From the NCBI GenBank assembly GCA_966212505.1, contig CBIHRS010000004.1, positions 1 through 64,000 on the forward strand: DNA of 64,000 nucleotides. The letters run 5' to 3'. Each line of letters begins with the position of its first letter. The first letter of the stretch is position 1. This document shows positions 25,201 through 33,880 of this stretch, piece by piece. The notes under the pieces were generated by a model. The model was not told the origin of the DNA. It ran no database searches and saw only the letters and a list, made by a program, of their open reading frames with translations. Origin of the DNA: CAMLIZ01 sp966212505. Its GTDB lineage: Bacteria; Pseudomonadota; Gammaproteobacteria; Burkholderiales; Burkholderiaceae_C. The translations under genes and the position numbers were made by a program.

Positions 25201-28200
25201 CCGGCGGCGAACTGGTGCAGCAGGCGGCGGATTTCCTCCGCCGCATCGGTGAAGAGCTGGGCCTCCTGGGGCTCGCCGCTGCCGATCTGGTTGGAGCGCA
25301 TCAGCGCATGCTCCAGCGATCGGGCCAGTTGCGACAGGTCGGTGAAGCCCACCGTGGCCGAATTGCCGGCCAGCGAATGGGCCAGCGCGATCGCGTTCTC
25401 GCCCACCGGACGATGCAGCTCGAGCGACCACTCGGCCAGTTCGGTCGTCAGGCGGCGCGACAGCTCGTCGGCCTCGTTGAGGTAGATGTTGAACAGCGGG
25501 ATGCTGATGCGCAGCGGGCCGACGACCTTGACCTGGTCGGGATCGACCGTCTCGGCCTGCGGGGCCGGTGCTTCGGCCTCAGCCTGGGCCTCGACCTCGT
25601 GCACGATCGGCGCGCTGTCCTCGCCCACATCGGGCAGGCTGAGATCGACTTCCTCGACCAGGCCGACATCGGCCGCGTCGAGTTGCGTCACGGGCTCGGC
25701 GCTCTCTTCCTCGGGCGGGAGCTCGAGCTGCAGCAGGTCGATCGACTCTTCCACCGGTGCCGAAGGCGCCGGCGCTTCCGGCGTTTCGCCATGGCGCAGC
25801 ACCGCGGTGGTTTCCTCCATCGACTGCAGGTCGAGGTCGAACGAGACCTCCGGCAGCGACGGGGCTTCCGCAGCAGGCGCCGGTTGGGCGATGGTCTGCT
25901 CCTGGGGCAGCAGCGGCGGCTCTTCGAAGCTGAAGCTCACCTCGAGCGGCGGCTCCGAAGGCGCCTCTTCGACGACCTGCGGCACCTCCAGCACCTCGGG
26001 CTGAGCGGCAGGCGCTTCGGCCACGGTGAGGTCGAGATCGGCCGCCTGAGGCAGCTCGGGCACCGCCGCGGTGAGCGGCGTGGCACCGGGTTGCGGCAGC
26101 GGCTCGCGCCGGCCTTCAAGGCGCAGCGCATCGGCCACGCGGCGCACCGCCTGCGGGTCATGGCCGCGCAGCTGGCCGGCCGCGATGGCTTCGATCCAGT
26201 CACCCAGGTAGGCCAGCGCTTCGCCGGTGAAGCCCAGCAGCGCCTCGTCGGCCCGCGGCGCCTCGGCCAGGCGGGCGTTGTAGAGCTGTTCGCAGGCCCA
26301 GCCGGCTTCGCCGAAATCGGTGAGGCCGACCATGCGTGAGCTGCCCTTCAGCGTATGGAAGGCGCGGCGCACGGTGGTGAGCTCGCCGAGATTCTCTGGA
26401 TCCTCGGCCAGCATGGCCAGTGCATCGTGCGCACCCTGCATGACCTCGCGCGCTTCCTCGAGGAAGATCTCGCGCATCTCGGCGTCGTCTTCGAGGCCGG
26501 TCTGTCCGGGCGCGGCCTGCACCGGCGGCGGCACGGGTACCGGGGCCGGGGCCGGCGGCAACTCGGGTGCGAGCGTGGCCGCATCGGACGCGGTGGCGAC
26601 GAAATCGGCCATCACCTGCGCGAGCTCCTCGCGCACGGCCTGCACCTGCTCGTCGTTGCCCGCATGCTCGAGCGCGGCCGCCGCGGTGCTGGCGGTTTCG
26701 GCCAGCACCGATTGATCGGCCACCAGCGCCTCGTGCGACAGGCGCTCGAGGTCGCGCGAGACCTGCTCGGCGCTCACCTCGGGGTGGGCGGCGGCCAGCG
26801 CCAGGTCGCGCGCCTGCTCGATCAGGCGCGTGTCGACCGCCGGCGGTTCCGGCTCCAGCGGCACGAAGCCTGAAGCCCGGCGCTCGCTGCCCATCACCGA
26901 GCGCAGCGTGCCCGCATCGGCATCGAACACGAAGAGCGACTTGGCCATCTGCGGCTGCACGCTCAGCATGTCGATCAGGAAGCCGAGTGCGCCGAGGTTG
27001 CCCGCGAGGCGGTCGAAGTTGCCCGTCTGCGCGGCGCGCTGCGGATCGACTTCGGTGGAGGCGAGCGCATCGACGTCGTCGCGCATGCGCACCACGGCCT
27101 GCGAGGCCTGGTCCATGCCCAGCACCGACAGCACGCCGCGCATGGCCTGCAGCTGGCCCGGCACCGGGATCAGCACCTCGCGCTGCGAGGGATCGCGGAA
27201 ATACTGGTCGATCAGCTTCTCGGCCTCGGACAGCGAAGCGCGCAGTTCCTGCACGACGCTGCCCATGGTCTGGCGATCGGAGACGCGGCGGTACAGCTCC
27301 TCCATCCACGGCTCAAGTGGCTGCGACGGCGCGCCGGTGCGCACGCTCTCGATGCGCTCGGCCAGGCGCTGCACGCGCGACGCTTCATCCGGATGGTCGA
27401 ACTCGCCGTCTTCCAGCGAGGCATCGACGTACAGCACCGCGGTGGCAACTTCCATCGCCAGCTCGGCCGAGGGCGCCTCGCCCGACTGCACGGTCTGCTG
27501 GACTGCGGTGTGCAGCACGTCGGCCAGGCGATCGCCTGAGGGATACAGCCGCTTCAGCGAATCGCTGACGAGCGCGAACTGCTCGGCCAGGCCAGCCAGG
27601 CGATGCAGCTCGCCGCCGGCCACCGCCGACCAGGCATCCTTGGCGCCGGCCACGCGCTTGCGCGCCTGCGCAATCCACGCCGGATCGAAGCGGCCCAGCC
27701 GCGTGTCTTCGTAGTCGACCGCCGCGCGCTGCGTCAGGCCATAGGCACGGCGCACCGCGGCCAGGTGCGGCGTGGTGGCACCGGCCTCGCCGGCCTGAGC
27801 GCAGAAGAACAGCAGGTCCTGTGCGAGGCGCTCGGACACATCGGCCCCGCCGCTTTCGCAGATGCGCAATTGCGCGAGCAGGCGCGACGCGACGCGCTTG
27901 CTGTAGACGTCGGGCTTCAGCAGGCCCTGGGCCTGCGCCTCGAAGAAGGCGGCGGCGAGCGCCCACAAGGTGCCGAGGCGGCGCTCGGTGGCGCCGGCTG
28001 CCAGCCCGGCGAAGGTCTCGCTCATGCGCGCTGCCGCCGCCTTGGGCGACTGGCGCATCAGCAGCAACAGCTGCGACTCGAGCGCGGTGCGCGTCGTTGC
28101 ATCGGGCTGCCGCGGTGCGACACCAGCGGGCGCAGGAATGTCGCGCCAGCGCCAGTCATGCATCCACAGATCGGCCGGGTGCACGCGCTCGGCGCCCGCC

Positions 28201-28625
28201 AGCTCCTGCACGCCGCGGTAGGCAGGAAACAGCGCCAGCGACGACACGGCCTTGCCGGCCAGCAGGCGGGAGACGTAGTCGAGCAGCGCGAACGATGCGC
28301 GCTCGAGGGTCTCGACCGCGCGCACGTCGATCTTCTTGGCCCGCTGCGACAGGCGCTGCAGCGCCGACTCGCTGGCCCGCAGCAGCTGGGCCGCGGCCGG
28401 CAGGCCCACGAGCTCGAGCGCGCCCACGCCCTGGTGCAACTGCTGTCGCGCATGGCGTAGCACGCCCGGGTCGACGACGTCGACATCCGAACCGCTGGTC
28501 GCCTCCGACTCCTTGAGATAGCGGCGCAGCGACTTGTGCGCAGCCTCGAGCGACTTGCGCAGTTCCTCGTGCACCCAAGCCAGGGAGCTCAGGTCATCGG
28601 TGGTTTCGGTGTCGCGTGCATCCAT
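22230..28625 (-). CDS. chpA: ChpA/PilL-type hybrid chemotaxis histidine kinase for type IV pili
   Basis: 2131 residues. CheA-like kinase of the Pil-Chp system controlling twitching motility and surface response. Domains in order: a long N-terminal helical region of degenerate Hpt-like repeats; Hpt sites at about 757 (FHTLKGSSRM), 1083 (AHSLAGNSATVGF) and 1357 (LHTLKGGARL); Pro/Glu/Ala-rich linkers between about 860-1020 and 1160-1290; dimerisation helices; HATPase near 1710 (RNCVTHGIE, DDGAGLN, GRGIGMDVV); a CheW-like domain about 1840-1980; and a C-terminal receiver with DDS, Asp in LSDIEMPRMDG and Lys in LGKPYAEE. A TTG 24 nt upstream of ATG 28625 is an alternative start. Follows pilJ. Confidence 0.95.
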   Translation of the reverse strand: MDARDTETTDDLSSLAWVHEELRKSLEAAHKSLRRYLKESEATSGSDVDVVDPGVLRHARQQLHQGVGALELVGLPAAAQLLRASESALQRLSQRAKKIDVRAVETLERASFALLDYVSRLLAGKAVSSLALFPAYRGVQELAGAERVHPADLWMHDWRWRDIPAPAGVAPRQPDATTRTALESQLLLLMRQSPKAAAARMSETFAGLAAGATERRLGTLWALAAAFFEAQAQGLLKPDVYSKRVASRLLAQLRICESGGADVSERLAQDLLFFCAQAGEAGATTPHLAAVRRAYGLTQRAAVDYEDTRLGRFDPAWIAQARKRVAGAKDAWSAVAGGELHRLAGLAEQFALVSDSLKRLYPSGDRLADVLHTAVQQTVQSGEAPSAELAMEVATAVLYVDASLEDGEFDHPDEASRVQRLAERIESVRTGAPSQPLEPWMEELYRRVSDRQTMGSVVQELRASLSEAEKLIDQYFRDPSQREVLIPVPGQLQAMRGVLSVLGMDQASQAVVRMRDDVDALASTEVDPQRAAQTGNFDRLAGNLGALGFLIDMLSVQPQMAKSLFVFDADAGTLRSVMGSERRASGFVPLEPEPPAVDTRLIEQARDLALAAAHPEVSAEQVSRDLERLSHEALVADQSVLAETASTAAAALEHAGNDEQVQAVREELAQVMADFVATASDAATLAPELPPAPAPVPVPPPVQAAPGQTGLEDDAEMREIFLEEAREVMQGAHDALAMLAEDPENLGELTTVRRAFHTLKGSSRMVGLTDFGEAGWACEQLYNARLAEAPRADEALLGFTGEALAYLGDWIEAIAAGQLRGHDPQAVRRVADALRLEGRREPLPQPGATPLTAAVPELPQAADLDLTVAEAPAAQPEVLEVPQVVEEAPSEPPLEVSFSFEEPPLLPQEQTIAQPAPAAEAPSLPEVSFDLDLQSMEETTAVLRHGETPEAPAPSAPVEESIDLLQLELPPEEESAEPVTQLDAADVGLVEEVDLSLPDVGEDSAPIVHEVEAQAEAEAPAPQAETVDPDQVKVVGPLRISIPLFNIYLNEADELSRRLTTELAEWSLELHRPVGENAIALAHSLAGNSATVGFTDLSQLARSLEHALMRSNQIGSGEPQEAQLFTDAAEEIRRLLHQFAAGFLKDVPAELTERLAAHEIESAQRLQALSAMPVAEEAEEPSVEPVAVAEEIPDSLELPLVEEAPLVAAVEEPVVPEAAAAEPVVVEPAEAEPATVEAVAVPEPEPAPVEPAAVEPAPLVADELSPAGVLAELGQPELKTLEALPDVERVSVTARADALDDEDDIDAVDAIDAELFPIFEEEGQELLPQLAGRMREWTQRPGDAGAAAACMRTLHTLKGGARLAGAMRLGEMAHRLETAIEHLLARGNVMPADLDPLEARVDALSARFDALRSNDAAAYAEATAAVEEALRTQPEPLPVVAEVVPVPPVAAEPIELPPAEMPSVEQAEPVAEAPIAEAPVAAPAPATELAPIDWSRFSTGTVARAVQPERAVLGGSHAAVRVRAPLLDRLVNHAGEVSITRSRIESDVSQLKGSLNDLTDNLERLRRQLRDIELQAETQITSRMEQAKQQAQAFDPLEFDRFTRFQELTRMMAESVNDVATVQRSLQRTLQSAEDELAAQARLTRDLQDDLLRTRMVEFEGLSERLYRVVRQAAKETGKQVRLDIVGGSIEVDRGVLERMTGAFEHLLRNCVTHGIETPDVRQSHGKDPAGQITVVLSQEGNEVGVEFRDDGAGLNLSRIRERGIQMGLLTAEAQTTEAELANLIFTPGFSTAETVTELAGRGIGMDVVRSDVNAMGGRIETATAAGQGTSFKLVLPLTTAVTQVVMVRCGETTVAIPSTLIEIVRRATPAEVEQAYASGHYTMGDRSLPFFWLGALLQSSPRGTETGRTLPVIVVRSAQQRIALHVDEVLGNQEVVVKNLGSQLSRLPGLAGMTLLASGAVALIYNPVALATLYGEAAWHAMREALLKPQAAAVEAAPKAEEQALAPLVLVVDDSLTVRRVTQRLLVREGYRVALAKDGLEGLERLAEERPTVVLSDIEMPRMDGFDLVRNMRGDERWRDLPVIMITSRIAQKHRDYAAELGVDHYLGKPYAEEDLLALVSRYASAVVPA

Positions 28626-28713
28626 CGTGTGGGCTCGTATGACATGCAAAGTCCGCTTCAGGCGCTGATCGGCGCAGCCCGAAGCGGACGAAATCGACGG
28701 CAGACGCTCGACG

Positions 28714-31038
28714 TCAAGCGATCTTGAATCGTGCCACCGACTGCTTCAGTTCTTCAGCGGTCTTCGACAGCTCGCGCACCATCTGGGCGGTGGAGCGCGT
28801 GCCCTCGCCGGTCTGCTCGGTCACTGCGAAGATGTGCTGGATGTTGGCGGCCACCACGTTGGCCGATTCGGCTTCGTGGGAGGCTTGCGACGAGATCTGC
28901 GCAATCAGGTTCGACAGTTCGCGCGTGACTCGGTCGATGTCGTTCAGTGCAGAACCTGCCGCGTCGGACAGCTTCGTTCCCTCGACCACACCCTGCGTGG
29001 AGCGCTCCATGGCGGCCACCGCATCCTGCGTGTCGGTCTGAATGGTCTTCACCAGCGCCGCGATCTGCCGCGTGGCGTCGCCGGAGCGTTCGGCCAGCCG
29101 CTGCACTTCTTCCGCCACCACCGAGAAGCCCCGGCCGGCTTCGCCTGCGGAGGCCGCCTGGATGGCGGCGTTCAGGGCCAGCACGTTGGTTTGCTCGGTA
29201 ATGTCGGAAATCAGCTCGGTGATTTCACCGATCTCCTGCGACGACTCGCCCAGCCGCTTGATCCGCTTGGAGGTTTCCTGGATCTGCTCGCGGATGGAGT
29301 TCATACCGCCGATCGTGTTCTGCACCGCCTGACGGCCGGTCTCGGCCGCTTCCAGCGATTGGCGCGCAACGTCCACGGTTTCCTGCGCCTGTGCGGACAC
29401 CTCGTTGATTCGGGTCGCCATCTGCAGCACCGCTTCACCGGTCTGGCGGATCTCGTGCAGCTGCTCGGTCGACGCGGCCAGCAGCTCGGTCGACGTGGCT
29501 TCCACCTGCTGCGTCGTCTCGGTCACCCGCGACACCGTGCCCTGCACCTGCGACACCAGCGTACGCAGCTCTTCCACCGTGTAGTTCACCGAGTCGGCGA
29601 TCGCGCCCGTGATGTCTTCCGTCACCGTGGCCTGCTGCGTCAGGTCGCCCTCGGCCACCGTCTGCAGTTCGTTCATCAATCGCAGAATCGCCGCCTGGTT
29701 CGCGTCGTTGACGCGCTTGGCCTCCTGCTCCTGGCGTTCGGCTTCCAGCCGCTGGCTTTCCGCCATCTGGCGGCGCATCGCCTGGTCACGCACATACAAG
29801 CGCAGGAAACCGAAGCCGCCCAGCGCCATCAGCGCGGTGGACAGCACCATCAGCAGGATCGGGCCGAAGCCGAAGCCACCCTGGCGTGCCAGGCGCTCCT
29901 GCAGCGTCTCGAGGCCTTTGCGCAGCGGTTCGCTGTCGGCAATGATGGCCGACTGCGCTTCACGAGCGGACACCAGGCCCTGCAGGTTGCCCAGGATGGC
30001 GCTGGCCTGTGCGCGGGTCTCTTCGTACTGCTTGATCAGCTGCTGCAGGCGCTCCTTGGTCTGCGGATCCTTGGTGCCCGGCAGGCGCAGCTCGGAGTTG
30101 CCGTTGGCCAGGCCCTCGGCGATCTCGCGGAAGGAGTTCAAGTCCTTGCCCAGCAGGAACACGGCCTCGGGGCTCACGCCTTCCATCGTCAGGAATTCGT
30201 TGGCGCTCTTGCCGATACGCTGGGTCAGCATCACCAGCTGGCCCACGGCAGACAGCTCGGCCGGCGAGGCTTCCTGCTGCAGCTTCAGCGACGACACCGT
30301 CTCGGCGGTTTCCAGCAGGTCGGACGACTGGCGGTTGATCGCGCGCAGCGCCTGGCCCACTTGGGTCAGCGTCTTCTGCTGCGCGATCACGATGTTGGCG
30401 TTCTTCTCGGCGCGGTCGACCAGCGGCAGCATCGGGTCGATGGCCTCCTGGGCGGCGGCGGGGGCCTGCGGCAGGTCGGCATCGCCGTTCTTCAGGCCGC
30501 GGACGTTCTTGGCCAGCACCTCGGTGGACTCCTTCACCTCGGGGAAGGCCTGGGGCGAACCGATCAGCGCCTGCGACACCGACTTCGCGAGCCGCTGCGA
30601 CTGCATCAGCGCCTGGCCGGTGGCACCCACCTGGGTGGCGTTCTGGGTGGCGGAACGCAGCGAGATCAGCGCCGTGCCCACTAGGGAGACGAAGCCGACC
30701 GCGATCAGAGCCGCCAGGATGCGCTGCTGCGCGGCGACCGGACGCTGTCCGATCAGCGGCAGGCCGGTGGACAGCGTGCTGTCCAGCGCCTCGCCCTGCT
30801 GCACGCGGGTTTCGCTGAATTCGTTGGTCAGCTCGGACGGCGCGGCCTCCGAGATGATCGAGGAATCGTTGCTGACGCTGGGCACCGCGTTCATGTCGAG
30901 CGTGATGGTGCCGTTGGCGCTCAGGTTGACGTCGTCGGCCTCGGGCGCGCCGGTCATGTCTGCGACGGCCACATCGGCCTCAGCCTCCTGCGGCCGTTTG
31001 CCCCAAGCGGTGCCTTTGATCTTGTTCAGGAAGCTCAT
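28714..31038 (-). CDS. pilJ: PilJ-type methyl-accepting chemotaxis protein
   Basis: 774-residue membrane receptor of the Pil-Chp system. Seen: a polar N-terminal extension of about 100 residues, TM1 (ILAALIAVGFVSLVGTALISL), a periplasmic module with two PilJ-type repeats (QSQRLAKSVSQALIGSP and MLTQRIGKSANEFL), TM2 near 390 (GPILLMVLSTALMALGGFGFL), a HAMP-like segment, and the signalling hairpin tip EQTNVLALNAAIQAASAGEAGRGFSVVAEEV. Sits between pilI and chpA, as in Pseudomonas. The long cytoplasmic N-terminal extension is longer than that of the Pseudomonas protein as I recall it. Confidence 0.95.
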   Translation of the reverse strand: MSFLNKIKGTAWGKRPQEAEADVAVADMTGAPEADDVNLSANGTITLDMNAVPSVSNDSSIISEAAPSELTNEFSETRVQQGEALDSTLSTGLPLIGQRPVAAQQRILAALIAVGFVSLVGTALISLRSATQNATQVGATGQALMQSQRLAKSVSQALIGSPQAFPEVKESTEVLAKNVRGLKNGDADLPQAPAAAQEAIDPMLPLVDRAEKNANIVIAQQKTLTQVGQALRAINRQSSDLLETAETVSSLKLQQEASPAELSAVGQLVMLTQRIGKSANEFLTMEGVSPEAVFLLGKDLNSFREIAEGLANGNSELRLPGTKDPQTKERLQQLIKQYEETRAQASAILGNLQGLVSAREAQSAIIADSEPLRKGLETLQERLARQGGFGFGPILLMVLSTALMALGGFGFLRLYVRDQAMRRQMAESQRLEAERQEQEAKRVNDANQAAILRLMNELQTVAEGDLTQQATVTEDITGAIADSVNYTVEELRTLVSQVQGTVSRVTETTQQVEATSTELLAASTEQLHEIRQTGEAVLQMATRINEVSAQAQETVDVARQSLEAAETGRQAVQNTIGGMNSIREQIQETSKRIKRLGESSQEIGEITELISDITEQTNVLALNAAIQAASAGEAGRGFSVVAEEVQRLAERSGDATRQIAALVKTIQTDTQDAVAAMERSTQGVVEGTKLSDAAGSALNDIDRVTRELSNLIAQISSQASHEAESANVVAANIQHIFAVTEQTGEGTRSTAQMVRELSKTAEELKQSVARFKIA

Positions 31039-31101
31039 GAAAGTCCTCTTGCGGTCTTGACTGTCGAGGGTGGGCTGGAAACGGGCGCGTGCCGGCTTGC
31101 G

Positions 31102-31635
31102 TCAGCCCACGATGCCGAGGAATTGCTCGTCTTCGGCGAGCGAAGAAAGAAGGATTTCTTGCCAGGTGCGGCCGCCACCATCGCGCCAGCGCGCACCGGC
31201 GAACGAGGGTCGTGGGCCGGCATCGGCCGTGTCGGGCTGCAGCTGCTCGGCGCTGCGCAGGCCGGCGAGGCGATCCACCAGCAGCGCGCAGTTCAACCCG
31301 ATCGACGGGTTCAAGGCGATCAGGCGGGCCTGGTCGCGCGCGCCCTCGACGGTGGCGGCCGAACGGCCGGGCACGCCGAGGAAGGCGCCGAGATCGACCA
31401 CGCCATGCAGGCCACCGCGCAGGTTGGCCACGCCGGCGAACCACGAACGGGTGTGCGGCACCGGCATCAGCGGCACCATCGAGAAGATTTCACCAGCCTG
31501 CTGCAGCGGAAACAGCAGGCCGTGGCCGCGGCACTCGACCGCCAGCCAGGAGGCGGGCCGCGCCTGCGTCCGGGCTGCCTGGAGGCGCTCCGCCAGGCGG
31601 CTCTGCAGATCGCGAAGGGCTTCCTTTTTGGCCAT
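31102..31635 (-). CDS. pilI: PilI, CheW-like adaptor
   Basis: 177-residue CheW-domain protein coupling PilJ to ChpA. Seen: a basic helical start (EALRDLQSRLAERLQAARTQ), the CheW core FPLQQAGEIFSMVPLMPVPHTRSWFAGVANLRGGLHGVVDLGAFLG, NCALLVDRLAGLRS, and the C-terminal TWQEILLSSLAEDEQFLGI. Position between pilH and pilJ supports the assignment over a general CheW. Confidence 0.93.
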   Translation of the reverse strand: MAKKEALRDLQSRLAERLQAARTQARPASWLAVECRGHGLLFPLQQAGEIFSMVPLMPVPHTRSWFAGVANLRGGLHGVVDLGAFLGVPGRSAATVEGARDQARLIALNPSIGLNCALLVDRLAGLRSAEQLQPDTADAGPRPSFAGARWRDGGGRTWQEILLSSLAEDEQFLGIVG

Positions 31636-31674
31636 CGAATGAGCGTTTGGTGTGGGTGTGAAGCGTCGACCGGA

Positions 31675-32040
31675 TCAGTCGAACGCCTTGATCTTGCTGA
31701 TCAGTTCGTCGGCATCGACCGGCTTGACGACGTAGTCGCGGGCACCCTGGCGCATGCCCCAGACCTTGTCGGTTTCCTGGTTCTTGCTGGTGCACATGAT
31801 CACCGGCACGTCGGCGAAGCGCGGGTCGCGGGTGATCGAGCGGGTGAGCTGGAAGCCGTTCTGGCCGGGCATCACCACGTCCATCAGGATCAGGTCGGGC
31901 TTGTCCTCGGCCAGGCGGCGCATCGCCTCCTCGCCGTTCTCGGCGGTGCGGATGCTGTAGCCGCGCTTGGTCAGCAGCTCGGACAGGTGGTGGAGTTCGG
32001 TCTTGGAATCGTCCACCAGCAGGATCTTGTGGATGGGCAT
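31675..32040 (-). CDS. pilH: PilH, single-domain response regulator
   Basis: 121 residues from ATG 32040. A stand-alone receiver: acidic pair Asp10-Asp11 in LLVDDSKTE, phospho-acceptor Asp54 in LILMDVVMPGQNGFQ, Thr/Ser in VIMCTSKNQ and Lys in VVKPVDADEL. In Pseudomonas PilH, together with PilG, tunes pilus extension and retraction and cAMP levels. Second gene of the pilGHIJ-chpA run. Confidence 0.94.
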   Translation of the reverse strand: MPIHKILLVDDSKTELHHLSELLTKRGYSIRTAENGEEAMRRLAEDKPDLILMDVVMPGQNGFQLTRSITRDPRFADVPVIMCTSKNQETDKVWGMRQGARDYVVKPVDADELISKIKAFD

Positions 32041-32120
32041 GGTTCTGGTCCTTGTCGCTTTCGCGGCCGTTGCATTCCGGGCCGCCATTCTGTCTCGGCC
32101 GACCGTGCTATGCGACGGTT

Positions 32121-32525
32121 TCAGCCACCCGCGCGCCGGTATTGCTCCACGGCACGCAGCAATTGTTCTTTGGTGAAGGGCTTGGTCAGGTAGTCCTCGG
32201 AGCCGACCATGCGGCCGCGCGCCTTGTCGAACAGACCATCCTTGGACGACAGCATGATGACCGGCACGTGCGTGAAGCGCGGGTTGCGCTTGATGATCGC
32301 GCAGGTCTGATAGCCGTCGAGCCGGGGCATCAGGATGTCGCAGAAGATCAGCTGCGGGTCGTGGTCGCTGACCTTCGAGAGGGCATCGAAGCCGTCTTCA
32401 GCCAGGACCACCTCGTAGCCGCCCTGACGCAGGAAGATCTCCGCGCTGCGCCGGATCGTGTTGCTGTCGTCAATGACCAGCACCTTGGTTCCCGCCCCGG
32501 GAACCGCAGGGGCTTGTTGATTCAC
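32121..32525 (-). CDS. pilG: PilG, single-domain response regulator
   Basis: 134 residues from GTG 32525, preceded by GAGGAG with a suitable spacer. Receiver features: Asp19-Asp20 in VLVIDDSNTIRRSAE, phospho-acceptor Asp63 in LIFCDILMPRLDGYQ, Ser in VIMLSSKDGLFDKARGRMVGSEDYLTKPF, which is strongly PilG-like. First gene of the chemosensory operon; the upstream neighbour on this strand is rubredoxin, 52 nt away. Confidence 0.94.
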   Translation of the reverse strand: MNQQAPAVPGAGTKVLVIDDSNTIRRSAEIFLRQGGYEVVLAEDGFDALSKVSDHDPQLIFCDILMPRLDGYQTCAIIKRNPRFTHVPVIMLSSKDGLFDKARGRMVGSEDYLTKPFTKEQLLRAVEQYRRAGG

Positions 32526-32577
32526 GGAACTCTTCTCCTCGACGACGGGTCCGCCAGGACGATCAGCGCACCCGGGA

Positions 32578-32751
32578 TCAGATCTGCACCATCTCGAAAT
32601 CTTCCTTGCGGGCACCACACTCGGGGCAGGTCCAGTTCATGGGCACGTCGGCCCACGCTGTGCCCGGCGCGATGCCATGCTCGGGATCCCCGGCCGCCTC
32701 GTCGTAAATCCATCCGCAAATGAGGCACATCCAGGTTCGCGATTCGCTCAC
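32578..32751 (-). CDS. rubA: Rubredoxin
   Basis: 57-residue one-iron electron carrier. Reading from GTG 32751 gives SESRTWMCLICGWIYDEAAG, then WADVPMNWTCPECGARKEDF and a short end. The two Fe(SCys)4 motifs, C-L-I-C-G at 9-13 and C-P-E-C-G at 42-46, are complete and the spacing is normal for a rubredoxin. ATG at Met8 would remove needed residues before the first Cys, so GTG is preferred despite a weak ribosome-binding site. It is divergent from thiD, an order seen in other Burkholderiales, and may be co-transcribed with pilG. Electron partner unknown. Confidence 0.94.
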   Translation of the reverse strand: MSESRTWMCLICGWIYDEAAGDPEHGIAPGTAWADVPMNWTCPECGARKEDFEMVQI

Positions 32752-32769
32752 TGTTACTCGTTCAGATCA

Positions 32770-32791
32770 CTACAATGATCGAAGATTGTAG
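32770..32791. promoter_or_regulatory. Inverted repeat with opposed TACAAT hexamers between rubredoxin and thiD
   Basis: CTACAAT-N8-ATTGTAG in the 158-nt divergent gap. Each arm contains TACAAT, a good -10 match, one on each strand. The minus-strand copy (32790-32785) is about 35 nt before the rubredoxin start. It may be a promoter core, an operator, or both; no clear -35 is visible. The rest of the gap is AT-richer than its neighbours and shows nothing else. Confidence 0.4.
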
Positions 32792-32909
32792 CCACCCCAA
32801 TACACAAAAAGATAAGGGCTTGTAGGCACATACGCAACTTTCTTCACACCTCTCTGGAGGTATGCCGCCCTTGCATCGCCTCCCCTCCTGACTGCGCTGG
32901 ACCCCTCCC

Positions 32910-33860
32910 ATGACCTCTGACCCCACCACCGCCGGCGGCGACCACGAAGCAGCGCAGGAGCCGCTGGCCCCGGCCTGCGTGATGAGTTTCAACGCCACCG
33001 ACGCCAGCGGCGCCGGCGGCATCGCCGGCGACATCGCCACCATCGCCGCGATGGGCGCCCATGCCCTGCCGGTGGTCACCACCCTCGTGATGCGAGACAC
33101 CGCCGAGGTGTTCGACCAGCACCTGATCGAGCCCGACGCCATCGTCGAGCAGGCCCGTGCGATCCTCGAAGACGTGTCGATCTCGGCCTGGAAGGTCGGC
33201 TTCCTCGGCTCGGCGGAGGGCGTGAGCGCCGTCGCCGAGATCCTGTCCGACTATCCCGACGTGCCGCTGGTCTCCTACATGCCCAGCCTGGGCTGGATGG
33301 AGGAAGACCAGCTACAGCCCTACCTCGACGCCTTCCGCGAGCTGGTGCTGCCGCAAACCGAGGTGCTGATCGGCAACCACAAGACATTGACCGACTTCCT
33401 GCTGCCCGAATGGGACAGCGAGCGCCCGGCCTCGGCGCGCGAGCTGGCGGTAGCCGCCTCGGAGCACGGCACCCGCTTCGTGCTGGTGACCGGCGTGATG
33501 GTCGCCACCAAGGGCAGCGAGCAGTTCATCGACAACGTGCTGGCCTCGCCGCAGGGCGCACTGGCCGGCGAGAAGTTCGAGCGCTTCGACACCGCCTTCG
33601 TCGGCGCCGGCGACACGCTGGCCGCCGCGCTGGCCTCGCTGCTGGCCGCCGGCAGCGAGCTGCAGAGCGCCGTGGGCGAGGCGCTGTCGTTCCTCGACCA
33701 GAGCCTGGACGCGGGCTTCCGGCCCGGCATGGGCAACGTGGTGCCCGACCGCTTCTTCTGGGCGCTGCCGCCCGCCGAAGAAGGCGAAGGCGAAGAAGGC
33801 GCCGGCTCCGAGCCCGCCCCCGACGATGCTGCCGGCGGCGCCCCCCGCCGCATCCACTGA
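32910..33860 (+). CDS. thiD: Hydroxymethylpyrimidine/phosphomethylpyrimidine kinase
   Basis: 316-residue ribokinase-fold enzyme of thiamine synthesis, phosphorylating HMP and HMP-P. Seen: FNATDASGAGGIAGDIATIAAMGAHALPVVTTL (matches the SDPSGGAGIQADL region with changes), WKVGFLGSAEGV, VLIGNHKTLTDFLLP and the anion-hole/base segment FVGAGDTLAAALASLLAAG, where a D replaces the Cys often found in ThiD. The C-terminal 25 residues are an acidic Glu/Gly/Pro tail. Divergent from canonical ThiD, so substrate scope is less certain than the fold. hemL follows after 20 nt. Confidence 0.85.
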   Translation: MTSDPTTAGGDHEAAQEPLAPACVMSFNATDASGAGGIAGDIATIAAMGAHALPVVTTLVMRDTAEVFDQHLIEPDAIVEQARAILEDVSISAWKVGFLGSAEGVSAVAEILSDYPDVPLVSYMPSLGWMEEDQLQPYLDAFRELVLPQTEVLIGNHKTLTDFLLPEWDSERPASARELAVAASEHGTRFVLVTGVMVATKGSEQFIDNVLASPQGALAGEKFERFDTAFVGAGDTLAAALASLLAAGSELQSAVGEALSFLDQSLDAGFRPGMGNVVPDRFFWALPPAEEGEGEEGAGSEPAPDDAAGGAPRRIH

Positions 33861-33880
33861 CGAGATTCCCCCTCCTCCAG

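Noticed and set aside
22164..26339. 1391-residue plus-strand open frame opposite chpA
   Set aside because: Antisense to a well-supported kinase; low-complexity Arg/Gly/Leu/His translation and no ribosome-binding site.
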